NCBI GenBank assembly: GCA_037074615.1 | Contig: CM073557.1 | Coordinates: forward strand, 10,866,501 to 10,930,500 | DNA: 64,000 nt | Reading direction: 5' to 3' | Source of the DNA: Leucaena leucocephala | Taxonomy: Eukaryota; Streptophyta; Magnoliopsida; Fabales; Fabaceae | In this document: piece after piece, positions 36,680 through 47,084 of the stretch | Numbering within the stretch: the stretch's first letter is position 1 | How the letters are laid out: the number at the start of each line of letters is the position of its first letter | Notes under the pieces: generated by a model | The model's input: only the letters and a program-made list of their open reading frames with translations | What the model was told of the DNA's origin: nothing | Database searches by the model: none | Position numbers and translations under genes: made by a program

Positions 36680-37030
36680 ATTGAGTACATAAGTAGAATA
36701 CAAAACCATGGCACAATCAGTATGTGAGATAGTCTGGATATATCAATTACTGAAGGAGGTTAGCCTTAAAATCTCGTTACTAGCGAAGCTATGGTGTGAT
36801 AATAAAGTGTCCCTACATATAGTTTCTAATTAAGTATTCCATTAATGCACAAAACATATTGAAATTGCTGTGATTTTATCTAAGATAAGGTCAAGGAAAA
36901 CTTTATCTCTATAGAATATGTCATATCCAGTGATCAACTGGGTGATCTCCTCACCAAAGCTCTTAATGGGATTCGAGTTGAATATCTTTGTTACAAGTTA
37001 GGCATGATTGACATCTATACTCCAACTTGA
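36680..37030 (+). pseudogene. Copia C RNase H C-terminus
   Basis: EYRTMAQSVCEIVWIYQLLK, KLWCDNKVSLHIVSN and CTKHIEI are copia RNase H motifs. A decayed QLGDLLTKALNG follows and the end reads LGMIDIYTPT, then a stop. It comes straight after the integrase C-terminal domain, so the whole RT domain is deleted. The element could only have moved with help, if at all. Confidence 0.8.
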
Positions 37031-37037
37031 GGGGAAG

Positions 37038-37205
37038 TATAGAGATATTAAAGATATTATTAAATATGTAAATATCCCATAATTAGTATATAGGATAAGT
37101 TATGAGATATTATTTCATTAATATCTAGGATTCTCCATTATATGTATAAATATCCCTTCTGACTATCAATAAAGTACAAGTATTATTCATCTAAAACAAC
37201 AATCA
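37038..37205 (+). mobile_element. 3' LTR of copia C
   Basis: 168 bases from TATAGAGATATTAAAG (TG to TA) after the purine tract TTGAGGGGAAG, to ..AAACAACAATCA. It is followed by the caaat TSD. Confidence 0.85.
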
Positions 37206-37212
37206 CAAATAC
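37206..37212 (-). pseudogene. NAD-malic enzyme exon, 5' tip across the copia C insertion
   Basis: The minus strand reads GTATTTG after an AG (37214-37213). With 27170-27207 this gives V-F-A-S-G-S-P-F. The AG could be the splice acceptor, but the pyrimidine tract is weak and upstream codons do not match malic enzyme, so the exon start is tentative. Confidence 0.5.
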
Positions 37213-37215
37213 CTA

Positions 37216-37690
37216 ATCTTTAACACTCATTGTATGATTTTATCTCTAATTTTTACCTCCATATCATTTTTAACTTACCTCTTGTATACTTGTAGTGCAT
37301 ATATTCTATTTTAAGCCTACTCATGCAGAAACATTCCAAAGTCTGTCTCCCTAACTCAAGTTTAAAGTTAACATCTTCCCTTGACACTGTAATTAAGATT
37401 ACATCATTTACAATGAGCATGCATATGGGGATTTCCTCTTAAATGAGCCCAATGAAAATGTTCAAAACCAAGTCAAATCAATAAGGTCTCAAAGATTATC
37501 CGTTATAGCTCTAATATATGCAATTAAAGCACCTCCTTTTTTCTAAGGCTTTCTATAGCAGTTCTCTTGGTGCTCAATCATAAGCTTTCCATAGCCACAT
37601 AAGATGAAGCCTTTTCAGCATAGCCCACATCAAAATGATAACAAACTCCAACACTCTTATCATTTAAAATTTATACTCCCTTTTCTAACA
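37216..37690 (-). pseudogene. RTE-like non-LTR retrotransposon RT fragment
   Basis: On the minus strand: a decayed block with KASSYVAMESL and ENCYRKP, then ALIAYIRAITDN (near 37500-37540). EEIPICMLIVNDVILITVSR follows at about 37370-37430, then EDVNFKLELGRQTLECFCMS and RLKIEYMHYK. This is the order of plant RTE-type LINE RT (IPWCMLFADDIVL and WRxxLESKGF-type blocks). The catalytic ADD has decayed to VND. No 5' end, endonuclease or tail is seen. It lies in what was probably a malic-enzyme intron. Confidence 0.72.
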
Positions 37691-37839
37691 CTTACCCTAG
37701 GTTTCAAAGCACTAAAAAAGGTACATAAGTATCCACTAAAATATTAAATAAACAAATGTTGTCATTTCTACCATATAATTAATTTGATTACACAAATAAA
37801 CTAACTTTTAAGTATTAAGGATATGATTATATCCAATAC

Positions 37840-37951
37840 CTTAGCATCAACAACCCAAAATTGACTCTTTGCACTCTCAAAAGCTACTTCATTATTACCC
37901 AACATCCTTGCCATTATTTTCCTTGTAGCATTAAGAACACCAGTTCCTGCA
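37840..37951 (-). pseudogene. NAD-dependent malic enzyme exon (NAD-ME1-like)
   Basis: A 112-base exon on the minus strand with an intact acceptor (TTCCTGCAG before 37951) and donor (GT at 37839-37838). It has no internal stop. It encodes AGTGVLNATRKIMARMLGNN, then EVAFESAKSQFWVVDAK. This is the NAD-binding GxGxxGxGV region onward of the plant mitochondrial NAD-malic enzyme 62-kDa-type subunit; family members have AGIGVLNAARK, so Ile to Thr and Ala to Thr are changes. The exon is undamaged, but element G1 inserted 43 bases upstream in the intron, and the next expected exon is absent. It is probably part of a pseudogene, although splicing across large introns cannot be excluded. Confidence 0.82.
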
Positions 37952-37993
37952 CTGCAGGAACACATATATAACTATATGAAGTCATGTCATCAT

Positions 37994-40614
37994 TATCATA
38001 TCCCTAATTTTTTCAACTGAGTAACTGTACAATTTATATAAAATGGACAGGAGATTCTTGGAATAAACTGTATCAGATTGAGGTAGGAAAGAAAGGGATT
38101 AATAACTAAGGAAAGTTTATGGACCTAAACACAAATTAGAAATGTTTGAAGGAAAAAAGTTAAAGTAGAAACAAAAGTTGGGCAAAAAGTGGTAATTATC
38201 AAAAGTTTAGGGACCTAAATATAAATAAGTAAAAAGTCAGGGACCTAAATGCAATTATGAGAGAGTTAAACTGAAAAAGGCTGAAAAATACCCATAATCA
38301 TATTAGACCCAAATTTTAACAGTAGATAGACAAAGTTATTCTGGTCAGTTTAAGGACTCACAGAATTTTAATTTGAGGTCCCGATTAATTGATATAAATT
38401 CCTGAAGTAAAAAGGAACTATTGCAGTATTTTTTAGATCTCAAAATTAGATTAAACCTTACAATAAATTCTTAAATTTAATATATGAATTTATAAAATTG
38501 ACAAAATCAGAAAAGAATTTCTATAGAATTCTTACAGGATTTTATAGTGGAATAAAATACCTGATAAATATGGTCGAGAGAGATTTATTGGGATTTATGC
38601 CATAAAGGTCATAAGCCCATATCAAGGCCTAAATGGCATCAATATAGGCATAATAAGGTGACTGGATAGTTAAGAAGGCCAGAGTCCAGAGTAGTCCAGG
38701 AAAAGGGCAAAATTATGAAAATGCCCCTAAATGACCAGATTATACTAGTGATGGATGGAGGGCATTTTGGTCATTATGGATAGGCTAAAAACATCCTATA
38801 TAGTATAAATATAATTATTTAGAGCCAGTACATGCCCTGAGGTAGTATAAAGATGGGTACAATGATAATTATGCCCTTAGGGTTAATATAGTACAAGAAA
38901 GGACACTAATGGTATTTTGGTCATTTCCTACGGGATGGATGGCAGATAAATACTCAGCATAATAATGTCAATGGTATGAGGAACCTAGATATTGATTTCC
39001 AGGATAGAATACATATTCTAGAATATTAAGAAAATTAAGAACAGAAAATAGTTTGGTTTATGAGAAATTGCTCCGATTGGTACCGGACTGGACTAAAATT
39101 TTTCCTATCAGTATATTTAGCTTTTTCTAGCCAAACATGCCCCTAAATGATGTCATGCATGGCATCAAAAGGCATGGCTTCTAGGGCAAGCTTGTGAAAG
39201 AATGAATATTGACCATTAGATCAAATAGTAACTAAATCAATCTTGGCCATCCATTTCCACTCAGGTTTATCTATAAATACCTCTCATTCAGATTGGAATC
39301 AGCATGGTTGGGAAACTATAAATACCCCCTCATGCTTGGAATTAGGGTTTTGTGTTCATGACTGTTACTATGTGTGACACTTTTCATATGTTGGAATGGA
39401 ATTTCATAATTTTGATGCTTCCAATGAGTTTAAAATGGAAAATTGTGGGGGGATAAGGTAGGAGAACAAGTATTGGAAGCATTGGAATAAAAATGTGAAT
39501 TTTGGAAAATAAGAGCACTCACTTCAGTTTGACACAGCAGCTTATGTATGGTGTTTGGTTGAGCTTTAGATTATGCCATCATATTGATGATGAAGTATGA
39601 ATGATTGCAACTCCTTGCAAGTTATGTCATGACAATATGCATGTTAGAGTTTACTTATGTACCATTATGAAGTAGCTCCCATCTCATAATAACATGTTAA
39701 GCATCCAATTAATCATGCATGATATTATAGTTTGTATGCCTTGCTATTAGGATTTTCATGAAATCTCATTCTTTCCATATGCATAACATATCATAGGTGC
39801 TGGAACTTCCCAAGGAAATAGGGTAAGCATGGATGGTTAAACTTGTATAATCAATTATATGAGTTACATGTTACTATGGAAGGATATGATGGATATATGA
39901 TGTATGATTATGTAATTGTGTTCTAAGGCTGATGCTTTGTGATGATGATTATAATGCCTAAACCAATGAGTTTTAACTTGAATTTGGCATGAAAATATCT
40001 AAGATATAGAGCTTTAAATGGACACCAATAACACCTCAATTGGTTAAATATTCAAATTGTTATGATTTTTCTAAGTTGAAGTTAAAATCTGGAATTCAGA
40101 GAAAGCAAGCAACTGGAGGCAGTAACGTTTCAATGTGAATTTTGTATAGTAAATGAATGATTTTTTTTGTGAACTTTTGTGATCATAAAGAGAACGTCTG
40201 GAGATTTAATTACATAGGTAACATGGTTCATTTGGTCAAGTAACGAAAGAGAAATGAATTTTTGAATTTAAGGCAAAGAAACTGGAACTTCCAGATTTTA
40301 CCAAATGAACAGTATTTTTCAACGAATAAACTGATTTCATTGGGACAATGAAACCTAAGTTTTATATTTTTACTTCAAATTTTAATGAAATAGATTTCAT
40401 TAGAAATTCAAACCAACCTATTTCGATTTGTCTACATTTAATTATGAATTTTCAAAGTTGGGTACATGTTCTAGAATTACCAAATAAATAGTAGCGTGAA
40501 CAGTACCTGAGAGCAATTCTTTTGAAAATGAATATTTTTAAGGCAAAAGGCTACATAATTGGTTCCAATGACTTTCAAATGAGTATAACTGAGGTTGAAA
40601 ATAAGGATACGACA
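37994..40614 (+). mobile_element. 5' LTR of gypsy element G1
   Basis: 2.6 kb starting TATCATATCCCTAATTTTTT (TG to TA) with left flank atcat, ending ..AATAAGGATACGACA just before the PBS. It is colinear with the other G LTRs but lacks about 0.7 kb around 39535. TATAAATA occurs twice, at 39272 and 39317, a local repeat. The matching 3' LTR is beyond the window. Confidence 0.85.
39272..39324 (+). promoter_or_regulatory. Doubled TATA box in the G1 LTR
   Basis: TATAAATAC at 39272 and again at 39317, 45 bases apart, each followed by a C-rich run. Other copies have one. Confidence 0.5.
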
Positions 40615-40617
40615 TTT

Positions 40618-40629
40618 TGGTATCAAAGC
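40618..40629 (+). other. Primer binding site of G1
   Basis: TGGTATCAAAGC three bases after the LTR, one change from the initiator tRNA-Met complement. Confidence 0.8.
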
Positions 40630-40732
40630 AAAGGATTATGGCTTAAGAAATGCTTTGTATAGATTATTTATAGACTAATACATAAGTAAACATCTACATA
40701 ATTGACACTAAGTTACTTATTACAGGGTAAAG

Positions 40733-41342
40733 ATGACTAAATCTAGGTCTGGTTCAGAGACTATAGTAAACCAGGGAGATCCTATGCCTAAGGTATTTAG
40801 TTCAGATAGATCAGGGTTGAACCTAGAGGTAGTTGAGGCTTTATTAAATGATCAAGAGTTTGAGCTTCCTCCAATGTTCCATATCCCATATTCTAGTAGT
40901 GAGTAAGAACTGGGCAAGTTAGATAGCTCCTCAGTTGGATCTAATGGGATGGATGAGTTACCAGATGAGGATATACCTGAGGAACCTATTTTAGCCCTAC
41001 CTATTAATGTTGTACCTCTTAAAGAAGTTGACCCTTGTAGAGAGGGTAATGCATATCAAGTAGATGACAGAGATATGGTAGACCCTCAGGAGGAACAGTT
41101 TGATGAAGGTTACTCCTATGTTGGGGGTGCTACAGAACCTGTACATAGGCAGGCTATTGAGGTAGATGTTCCTAGTCCAAGTCAAACGCCTAACCCAGCT
41201 AATGTCCTAGGTTCTAGTGGAATGAAGAAGCCAATGGTAGAGATATATCTGGATAACCACCAGGTTATAGAGCTAACCTCTAGGGAGGATATGAATGAAG
41301 AACAATTCAAGAAAGCTGTGGAACTAGCTAGACAATTGTATG
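40733..41342 (+). pseudogene. Extra ORF upstream of gag in G1, 5' part
   Basis: ATG at 40733 (MTKSRSGSETIVNQGDPMPK), then LNLEVVEALLNDQEFELPPM, one TAA (likely from CAA) near 40905, and an open run from 40949. The run contains MDELPDEDIPEEPILALPIN, VDVPSPSQTPNP and REDMNEEQFKKAVELARQLY. It is acidic and rich in Pro and Ser, with no known domain. It is cut at 41342 by element G2 (TSD gtatg) and resumes in frame at 59428. A related frame exists in G2 (44857-45529). Function unknown; it lies between PBS and gag, where Ogre/Tat-like elements carry an ORF but most chromovirus-like elements do not. Confidence 0.75.
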
Positions 41343-44300
41343 TGTCATATCCTAATTTTCCCCTATCTGTATAATACTAATAGTGGAAAAAGGTTTGGAA
41401 AGGATTATGATGAAGATCAGAAGAAATGATAAATGTTAGATGAGTCTTGAACAGAGAAGGACTAAAACGTAAATTAGAAAAGTTGAAGGCAAAAAGTTAA
41501 AATAGAAATAAAAGTTGGGCCAAAAGTGGTAATTTTTAAAAGTTAAGAGACTTCAATGTAATTAAGTAAAAAATTCAAGGGTAAAATTGTAATTATAGAA
41601 AGATCAGCCCATAAAGGGTTAGAACTACCCGATAGTATTTTAGTCCCATATTTTATCAGTAAATAGAGGAAGTTACACTGGTTCATCTAGCATGATATAG
41701 AAATTTTATTAGGGCTCCAGACAGCTGATATTTATCTTATAGTCTGAAAGTTATCTAAAATTTTATCAGATTTCATGGACTTCAGATATAAGTAGGGGAA
41801 TTACAGGAAAGTGTTCCCTACAATGTCAAATCTTATGGATCTAACAGAACTTTGGAAGAACTTCTGTATAAAAAGTTATCCCCATATTAGTGAATATTGA
41901 CGGGAGTTTGAAAACACCCGTTGATCCGATAATGAAACTTATCAATAAATAATCCTAGATAGAATGAACTCAGATGGCCTCATATATGGGCCTATGATGA
42001 CACCAAGGAGGGTCCAAAACCCAGGGTACCAGTTTATCAGTAGAAGGGGCTAGTGTCAAGAAAAAGTGTGAAATTACGAAAATGCCCCTAGATTCCCATA
42101 TTGTACCAGTGATGGATGGAGGATATTTTGGTCATTTGGGAAAGGCTAAAAATGTGGCATATAGTATAAGTATAATTAGTTAGAGCTAGTATATGCCTGA
42201 GGCAGTACAATGAGGGGTGAAATGACAATTATGCCCTTAGGGTTAATATAATGTAAGAAAGGACACCAAGGGTATTTTGGTCATTTTTCAAGGGATAGAT
42301 GGTAGATAAATACTCAGTAAACCAATGTCAATGGTATGAGAAGCCTAGACATTGATTTATAGGACATAATACATATCCTGGTATATTATAAAAATTATGA
42401 ACAGAGAACAGTCCAGTTTTTTGTGAAACTACTTCGATCGGTACCAGATTGGATTGGAATTTTTCCAGAGGCTTCCTACCATGAGACTTTTGCCACATGT
42501 CCCATGAGTTGTCCCTTGTGATGTCATGGATGATGCCATATTATTATTTTTGAAAAAGTTAAATCCAAAATTAAATGTGAGCCTTTTGATCAAATAGTGC
42601 ACAAAGTAATCTTGGCCATTGATTTTCCATGAAATTTTCTATAAATAGCCCCTCAAATCTGGTTCAAAACTGTTTCCTCATGAACCTTGGGGAAACTCTT
42701 GCAAAATGGAAACTTAAGCTATGACAAAGAAGATTCAAGGTACCAAAGTTCAAGCAAGCTAGAGATTAAAGGTAAGCAATCTCTCTTAGCTTATTTTCCT
42801 TTGATTTGGGATCTGGAACTTAGGGGTTTCATGGGTGAAAAGTTGAGTTTCATATAAGGTGTTGTGCTGGCCAAAAACCTTAGATGAAAGGGAAAAGAAG
42901 AAATTAAAGTTAGAGACATATGATTGAAGCTTAAATAAGCTAGTAAGTGATTGGTTGTTGAATCAAGTTGATATTCTTGACTTTGCCAAGGGTGAACCTG
43001 TTTAGTATGTACTTTTCATGAGGTAAGGAAATGAAATTTCAATGATTTAATGCTTCCATTGAATTTATATGATGATTTTGTGTAGGATTGAAAAGGTTTT
43101 GAACCTTGGAAACATGAAAATTCCAAGATTGTAGTTTTTGGAATTCTTCTCTATTACTATTCACTCACATGAATAGTGAATTGAATTTCATGATTTTGAT
43201 GCTTCCAATAGTTTTAAAATAAAAAATTGAGTGGAATAAAGTAGAGAAACAAGTATGGAAAGCATTAGAATTAAAATGAGAATTTTTGAGGGAATTGTGT
43301 ACATGTTTCAGTTCTGTACAGCAGGCCATGAAGGAGCTGGAATTTCATGATTTTAAGATCATAAATGAATTCAAAAGATGAAATTATGTAGGGTAAAGTT
43401 GAGACATCAATTGGTTCAAAAGCCAAGTGGATTAGTGAAGATTAGAGAAAGTTATGATAATAAAGAGTGTGACAAGGTTAGTTTTGAACATGGTTAGAGT
43501 TTGAGTCCTTATTAATTATGTGATGAATATGAATGTGTTTCGGACCTTGAAACATCCAAGAAGATGTTGAGAAGTGATTCACATAAAGGATTCATGGTTG
43601 GAAAGCTAGGGACCAAGTGCAAAAGATCAAGAGGAAAATTTAAGTGCAAGGTAGTGAGCTTACCTCTTTATGTGCTTGATGTGGTATGCTTATATGTTGA
43701 CATGTATATGTTATTTGAATAATGTTGTAACATGATCAATGATGTTAAATGTATTGTGAATAACATGTTTCCATGGCCATGCACTTTTATGTAAAAGCAT
43801 ATAGCATGATGGTATGTCACTAATCAAAGAAAGTTTAATAAAATTACATATCATGCATTAGCATCCATCTTGCATGTTTAAGTGGGAATGTTTGCTACTA
43901 AGATTTCCAAGAATCTTACTCTCCCATAACCAACCAATCTAGGTCAAGCATGATGGAAAAGGGATACATGGAGAAAAGCTAAAGAATGGAAGAAAGGAAG
44001 TGAAGTAATTGAAATCCTAGCATATGCTATGAATTATCTATGCATGTAAATGCCATGTATGGTATCGATTTATGTGAGGAAACTATTTGTAATAATTATG
44101 GCATATGTACATGAAGTATATGAATATTGAGAATCTTATTTGATGGTTTATACATGTTGGAACAATTATTGAAAGTGAAAGAAAAGAAATTGAAATGGTA
44201 AAAACATAGGTCCTAAAGCAGTTTTGTTGTGGCTTCAGTTTAACCTAGCAAATGAAGGAATTATTTCACAAAATTTCATGAGTGTGTAGCAAACATCCAG

Positions 44301-44682
44301 AGCTTTAAGTGCATAGGTAGAACATTTCATTTGGATGTGTATAACAAGAGAAATAAATTTCTAAAGTAAGGGACCAGAATCTGTTTTCAGAATTTTTGAC
44401 CAAATAAACAGTAAATTTTGACGAATAAACTGTATTAATTGGTTAATAATTTGGTCTGAAAATTATTTTTCCTTTAAATTTCAAGATATTAACTTCGCGT
44501 AACTTTTTGAACCACTTTATTTCTATTTTTCTTGAATTAAGTATAATTTTTTAATTACCACATGAACAGTAACCTGAGAAAGAGAAAAATTCCAGATTTA
44601 GCTAATGGACTTGCAAAGACTTGTAAGTAGTTCTAAATACTACTTATTGGTCCCTAAGACATATGAAAGTAAGTATGTTTCA
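41343..44682 (+). mobile_element. 5' LTR of non-autonomous element G2
   Basis: 3.34 kb from TGTCATATCCTAATTTTCCC to ..AAGTAAGTATGTTTCA, followed by a PBS. TATAAATA is at 42640. Left TSD gtatg at 41338-41342 matches 59423-59427 after the 3' LTR. Internal short frames are accidental. Confidence 0.9.
42640..42647 (+). promoter_or_regulatory. TATA box of G2 5' LTR
   Basis: TATAAATA in TTTTCTATAAATAGCCCC, about 1.3 kb into the LTR. Confidence 0.55.
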
Positions 44683-44685
44683 TTT

Positions 44686-44697
44686 TGGTATCAGAGC
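44686..44697 (+). other. Primer binding site of G2
   Basis: TGGTATCAGAGC, an exact match to the initiator tRNA-Met complement, three bases after the LTR. Confidence 0.85.
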
Positions 44698-44856
44698 AAA
44701 GGATTTTGACTTAATAAATGCTCTGTATAGATTATTTATGGACTGATATGAGATTATTCCCAGACCCTAACCCTAAACAATAAGTATTTTTTTAAGGTAG
44801 GGTATCTTTTAGGATAGTTAGCATGGCTTGATTAAGCAGATAGTGCAGGAATAGAT

Positions 44857-45529
44857 ATGGGGTTTCCTGAAGTTAAGACAGAGGCCTTAATTAATAAGGC
44901 AGTTGATAAGAGAGACTCCTGGCTAGTATTGCAATGTACATCTAGACTTTGATTATCCCTTAGACCATGAAGAGAGTTAAGAGGAGGGTATAGAGGATCA
45001 ATCAGGGAAGTCTATCGTAGGATGTCCCATAGATGTTTCTATAGACTCAAACCTGTAGTCTGGAGGTTATGTAGAGATTTATCTTGAAGCTATGTATGTG
45101 CTAGATGATGTTGAGTCTAGTGACTTTATATAGTATGAGTTTGTTAGAGAGCCCTCTAACCCTGATATAAGCTTTATCCCTCTGATGAGAGGACATATTA
45201 CGGCTGAGGAAGCTTAGCACTAGTACTAAATTATGGATGGACCAGATATTATTCCTCCTCCACTAGAGGTTGAGGATAGAGTTGTTATAAGTAATAGATC
45301 ACAGTCCCCTAATTTAGACATTCAGTCAGAGTTTATGATAGTTCCTGTCTATTCCCAAAGTCCAGGAATATGTGACTTTATAGAGAAAGATCAGTGGGAT
45401 GTTCCTGGTCCTAGTCAACCCCATTCTTCTTTGTTAAAGATAGATAGTGTTGACCATATTAGTCTGAAGAAAGCTATGGAGAGTGAATTACTCAGTCTAG
45501 GTCAAGGGATTGACAAAAGTATAGATTAA
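44857..45529 (+). pseudogene. Extra ORF of G2, related to that of G1
   Basis: ATG at 44857 gives MGFPEVKTEALINKAVDKRD, resembling LEVVEALLND in G1. A shift near 44945 leads to FDYPLDHEES and then one long frame to 45529, with TAG/TAA/TAG stops where CAG/CAA are likely. It contains GGYVEIYLEAMYVLDDV, PDISFIPLMRGHITAEEA, MDGPDIIPPPLEVEDRVV and WDVPGPSQPHSSL. The VPxPSQ motif, acidic Pro/Ser-rich make-up and location just after the PBS match the G1 ORF. The last 98 codons are open. Function unknown. Confidence 0.65.
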
Positions 45530-45880
45530 AAACAGTCAATTTATCTGCAGTTCCTCAATACCGTAGTAGGGATGATGAATAGACATACAGTAGAGGGCAT
45601 TAACCTAATATACTCTAGAGGACTAGTATGAGATAATAGTAAGTCATGTATTGCCATATTCCCCTACATGGCATATAGAGTTAAGTGAGTATTTGGCAAA
45701 TGATCTGCTAACTGATATACAAGGGGTGGTACTTCTATATGCAAAAGTATGTGTAGTCCATGATTTCTACGAAAGAATGTAAAAGAGATAAGGGGTAATG
45801 TATGTACAAATGTAATGGTGACATAAAAGGTGATGGCTAAAAGTACCAGACAAGTTAAGTCATGATGAGTTAAGCCACAG

Positions 45881-46045
45881 GTCGTGACAAATATTTATAG
45901 AAACTCGTGGTTGTAATAAGTAAAGACCATTGATCGCGATAGGAATTTTTTGAGCTGCTAGGCTGTGACGAAAGATGACCTATAGTCATGACAGAAGAAT
46001 ACAGAGCTGTTAAGTTGTGACAAGTAAGTTGAGATGGTCATGACT
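45881..46045. repeat. Third GTCGCGAC-type motif cluster, inside G2
   Basis: GTCGTGAC (45881), TGATCGCGAT (45931), CTGTGACG (45963), GTCATGAC (near 45985), TTGTGACA (near 46015) and GGTCATGACT (46036). These are decayed forms of the motif found in the Athila-like element. Confidence 0.5.
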
Positions 46046-46629
46046 AAAGGTTATAGATAATATGAGATGCGGCTAGCAAGTATTCAATTGGTGACTAAAA
46101 TGCACAGAGACTTGATGACAAGAATAAAGATGTTGACCTCATTGAAGGTTATCAGTTAGAGGTTTAGCATAGAGTGTAGGCAAGCTAGATAGTACGATAC
46201 ACTGAGATATAGAATATCAGTTTAAGAAGAGGTTCAGAAGTAGATCCTTCGTATGATCATCAGGAGTTTATCTATATTACGAAACACTTTGTTCAGCTAG
46301 TCTCTATTGAATATAATAATAAGAAGTTAGAATGAGACTTGTCTAAGAATGATCTAATACATGGCCTAAGCTTAAATACGTGATGGCTAATAGATAGAAA
46401 GTTAATGTTCCCAAAATAGAGGGATCCCATCACAAAGGGATAGTAACCTATTGCGCTATCCCAGAAAATAGAAGTAATAATGCTAGATGATGAATGAGAT
46501 CCCTATGACCTAAATTAGTCAGGATCCAAAGACATACCAGAAAGGAAGCACAGTCTAGTCAAGAACATACTAGGACTGACGGACATAAAGAATTAAGAGA
46601 TACAAAAGTTACTTCATACCAGATGGAAA

Positions 46630-46810
46630 GTGATCCGATCATTTGAGAAGTTTTTCTCGAAGAGTTTAAAAGAAGTATTTCTCTCAATTAGAGAGAGGTG
46701 AGTGTGAGGCTAAGGGTTAGAGCAAAGGAAAGAGAAACCCTTTGATGAATAATTAGCTAAGTTCATCTACATAAACCTTGAGGCTTAATAAGAGATGTTT
46801 TCTCGCCTAT
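46630..46810 (+). pseudogene. Decayed gag scrap in G2
   Basis: With several stops the frame gives FEKFFSKSLKEVF, IRER, then LEQRKEKPFDE and LAKFIYINLEA. By eye this parallels G1 gag (FLEQF..DKYLPL, DEREAKFLVLRQGEK, SFDE). It suggests that G2 descends from a gag-carrying ancestor. No RT, RNase H or integrase is recognisable anywhere in G2. Confidence 0.5.
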
Positions 46811-47069
46811 TAGAGGATAAGGGGAAAACTTAAAAGTTTGAATGGCATAAGAGATGTGAACCAACCCTTCCTCAGTTAGCTAAAATAAAATAATTGACTT
46901 GGTTATGGATTACTGCTAGATTACGGTGAGGCCAAGGGCACATAAGTCCTTCAGGTTAGGGACACAAAAGTCGTACAGGCAATGAGACATGTTATGATAA
47001 GAATGAATATGGCTTAGTAAGGTGTTATATCCTAAGATCATAAGAAAGGATTATGCTTAGAAATCCTTT
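46811..47069. other. G2 interior without recognisable genes
   Basis: Non-coding on both strands. The left limit of the minus-strand leader that joins the PBS at 47070 is somewhere in this stretch, but I cannot place it. Confidence 0.4.
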
Positions 47070-47081
47070 GCTCTAATACCA
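47070..47081 (-). other. Primer binding site in minus-strand orientation
   Basis: The minus strand reads TGGTATTAGAGC followed by AAAGGATT, as after the G1 and G2 5' LTRs. It shows that the adjacent minus-strand LTR was a 5' LTR, not a simple solo LTR. Confidence 0.75.
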
Positions 47082-47084
47082 AAA

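Noticed and set aside
37700..37760. Minus-strand AG..GTAAG bounded segment as a further malic-enzyme exon
   Set aside because: The translation does not resemble the protein segment that should follow VVDAK.
44763..44778. Telomere-like CCCTAACCCTAAAC
   Set aside because: Only two units within a retrotransposon leader; too short to suggest a telomeric origin.
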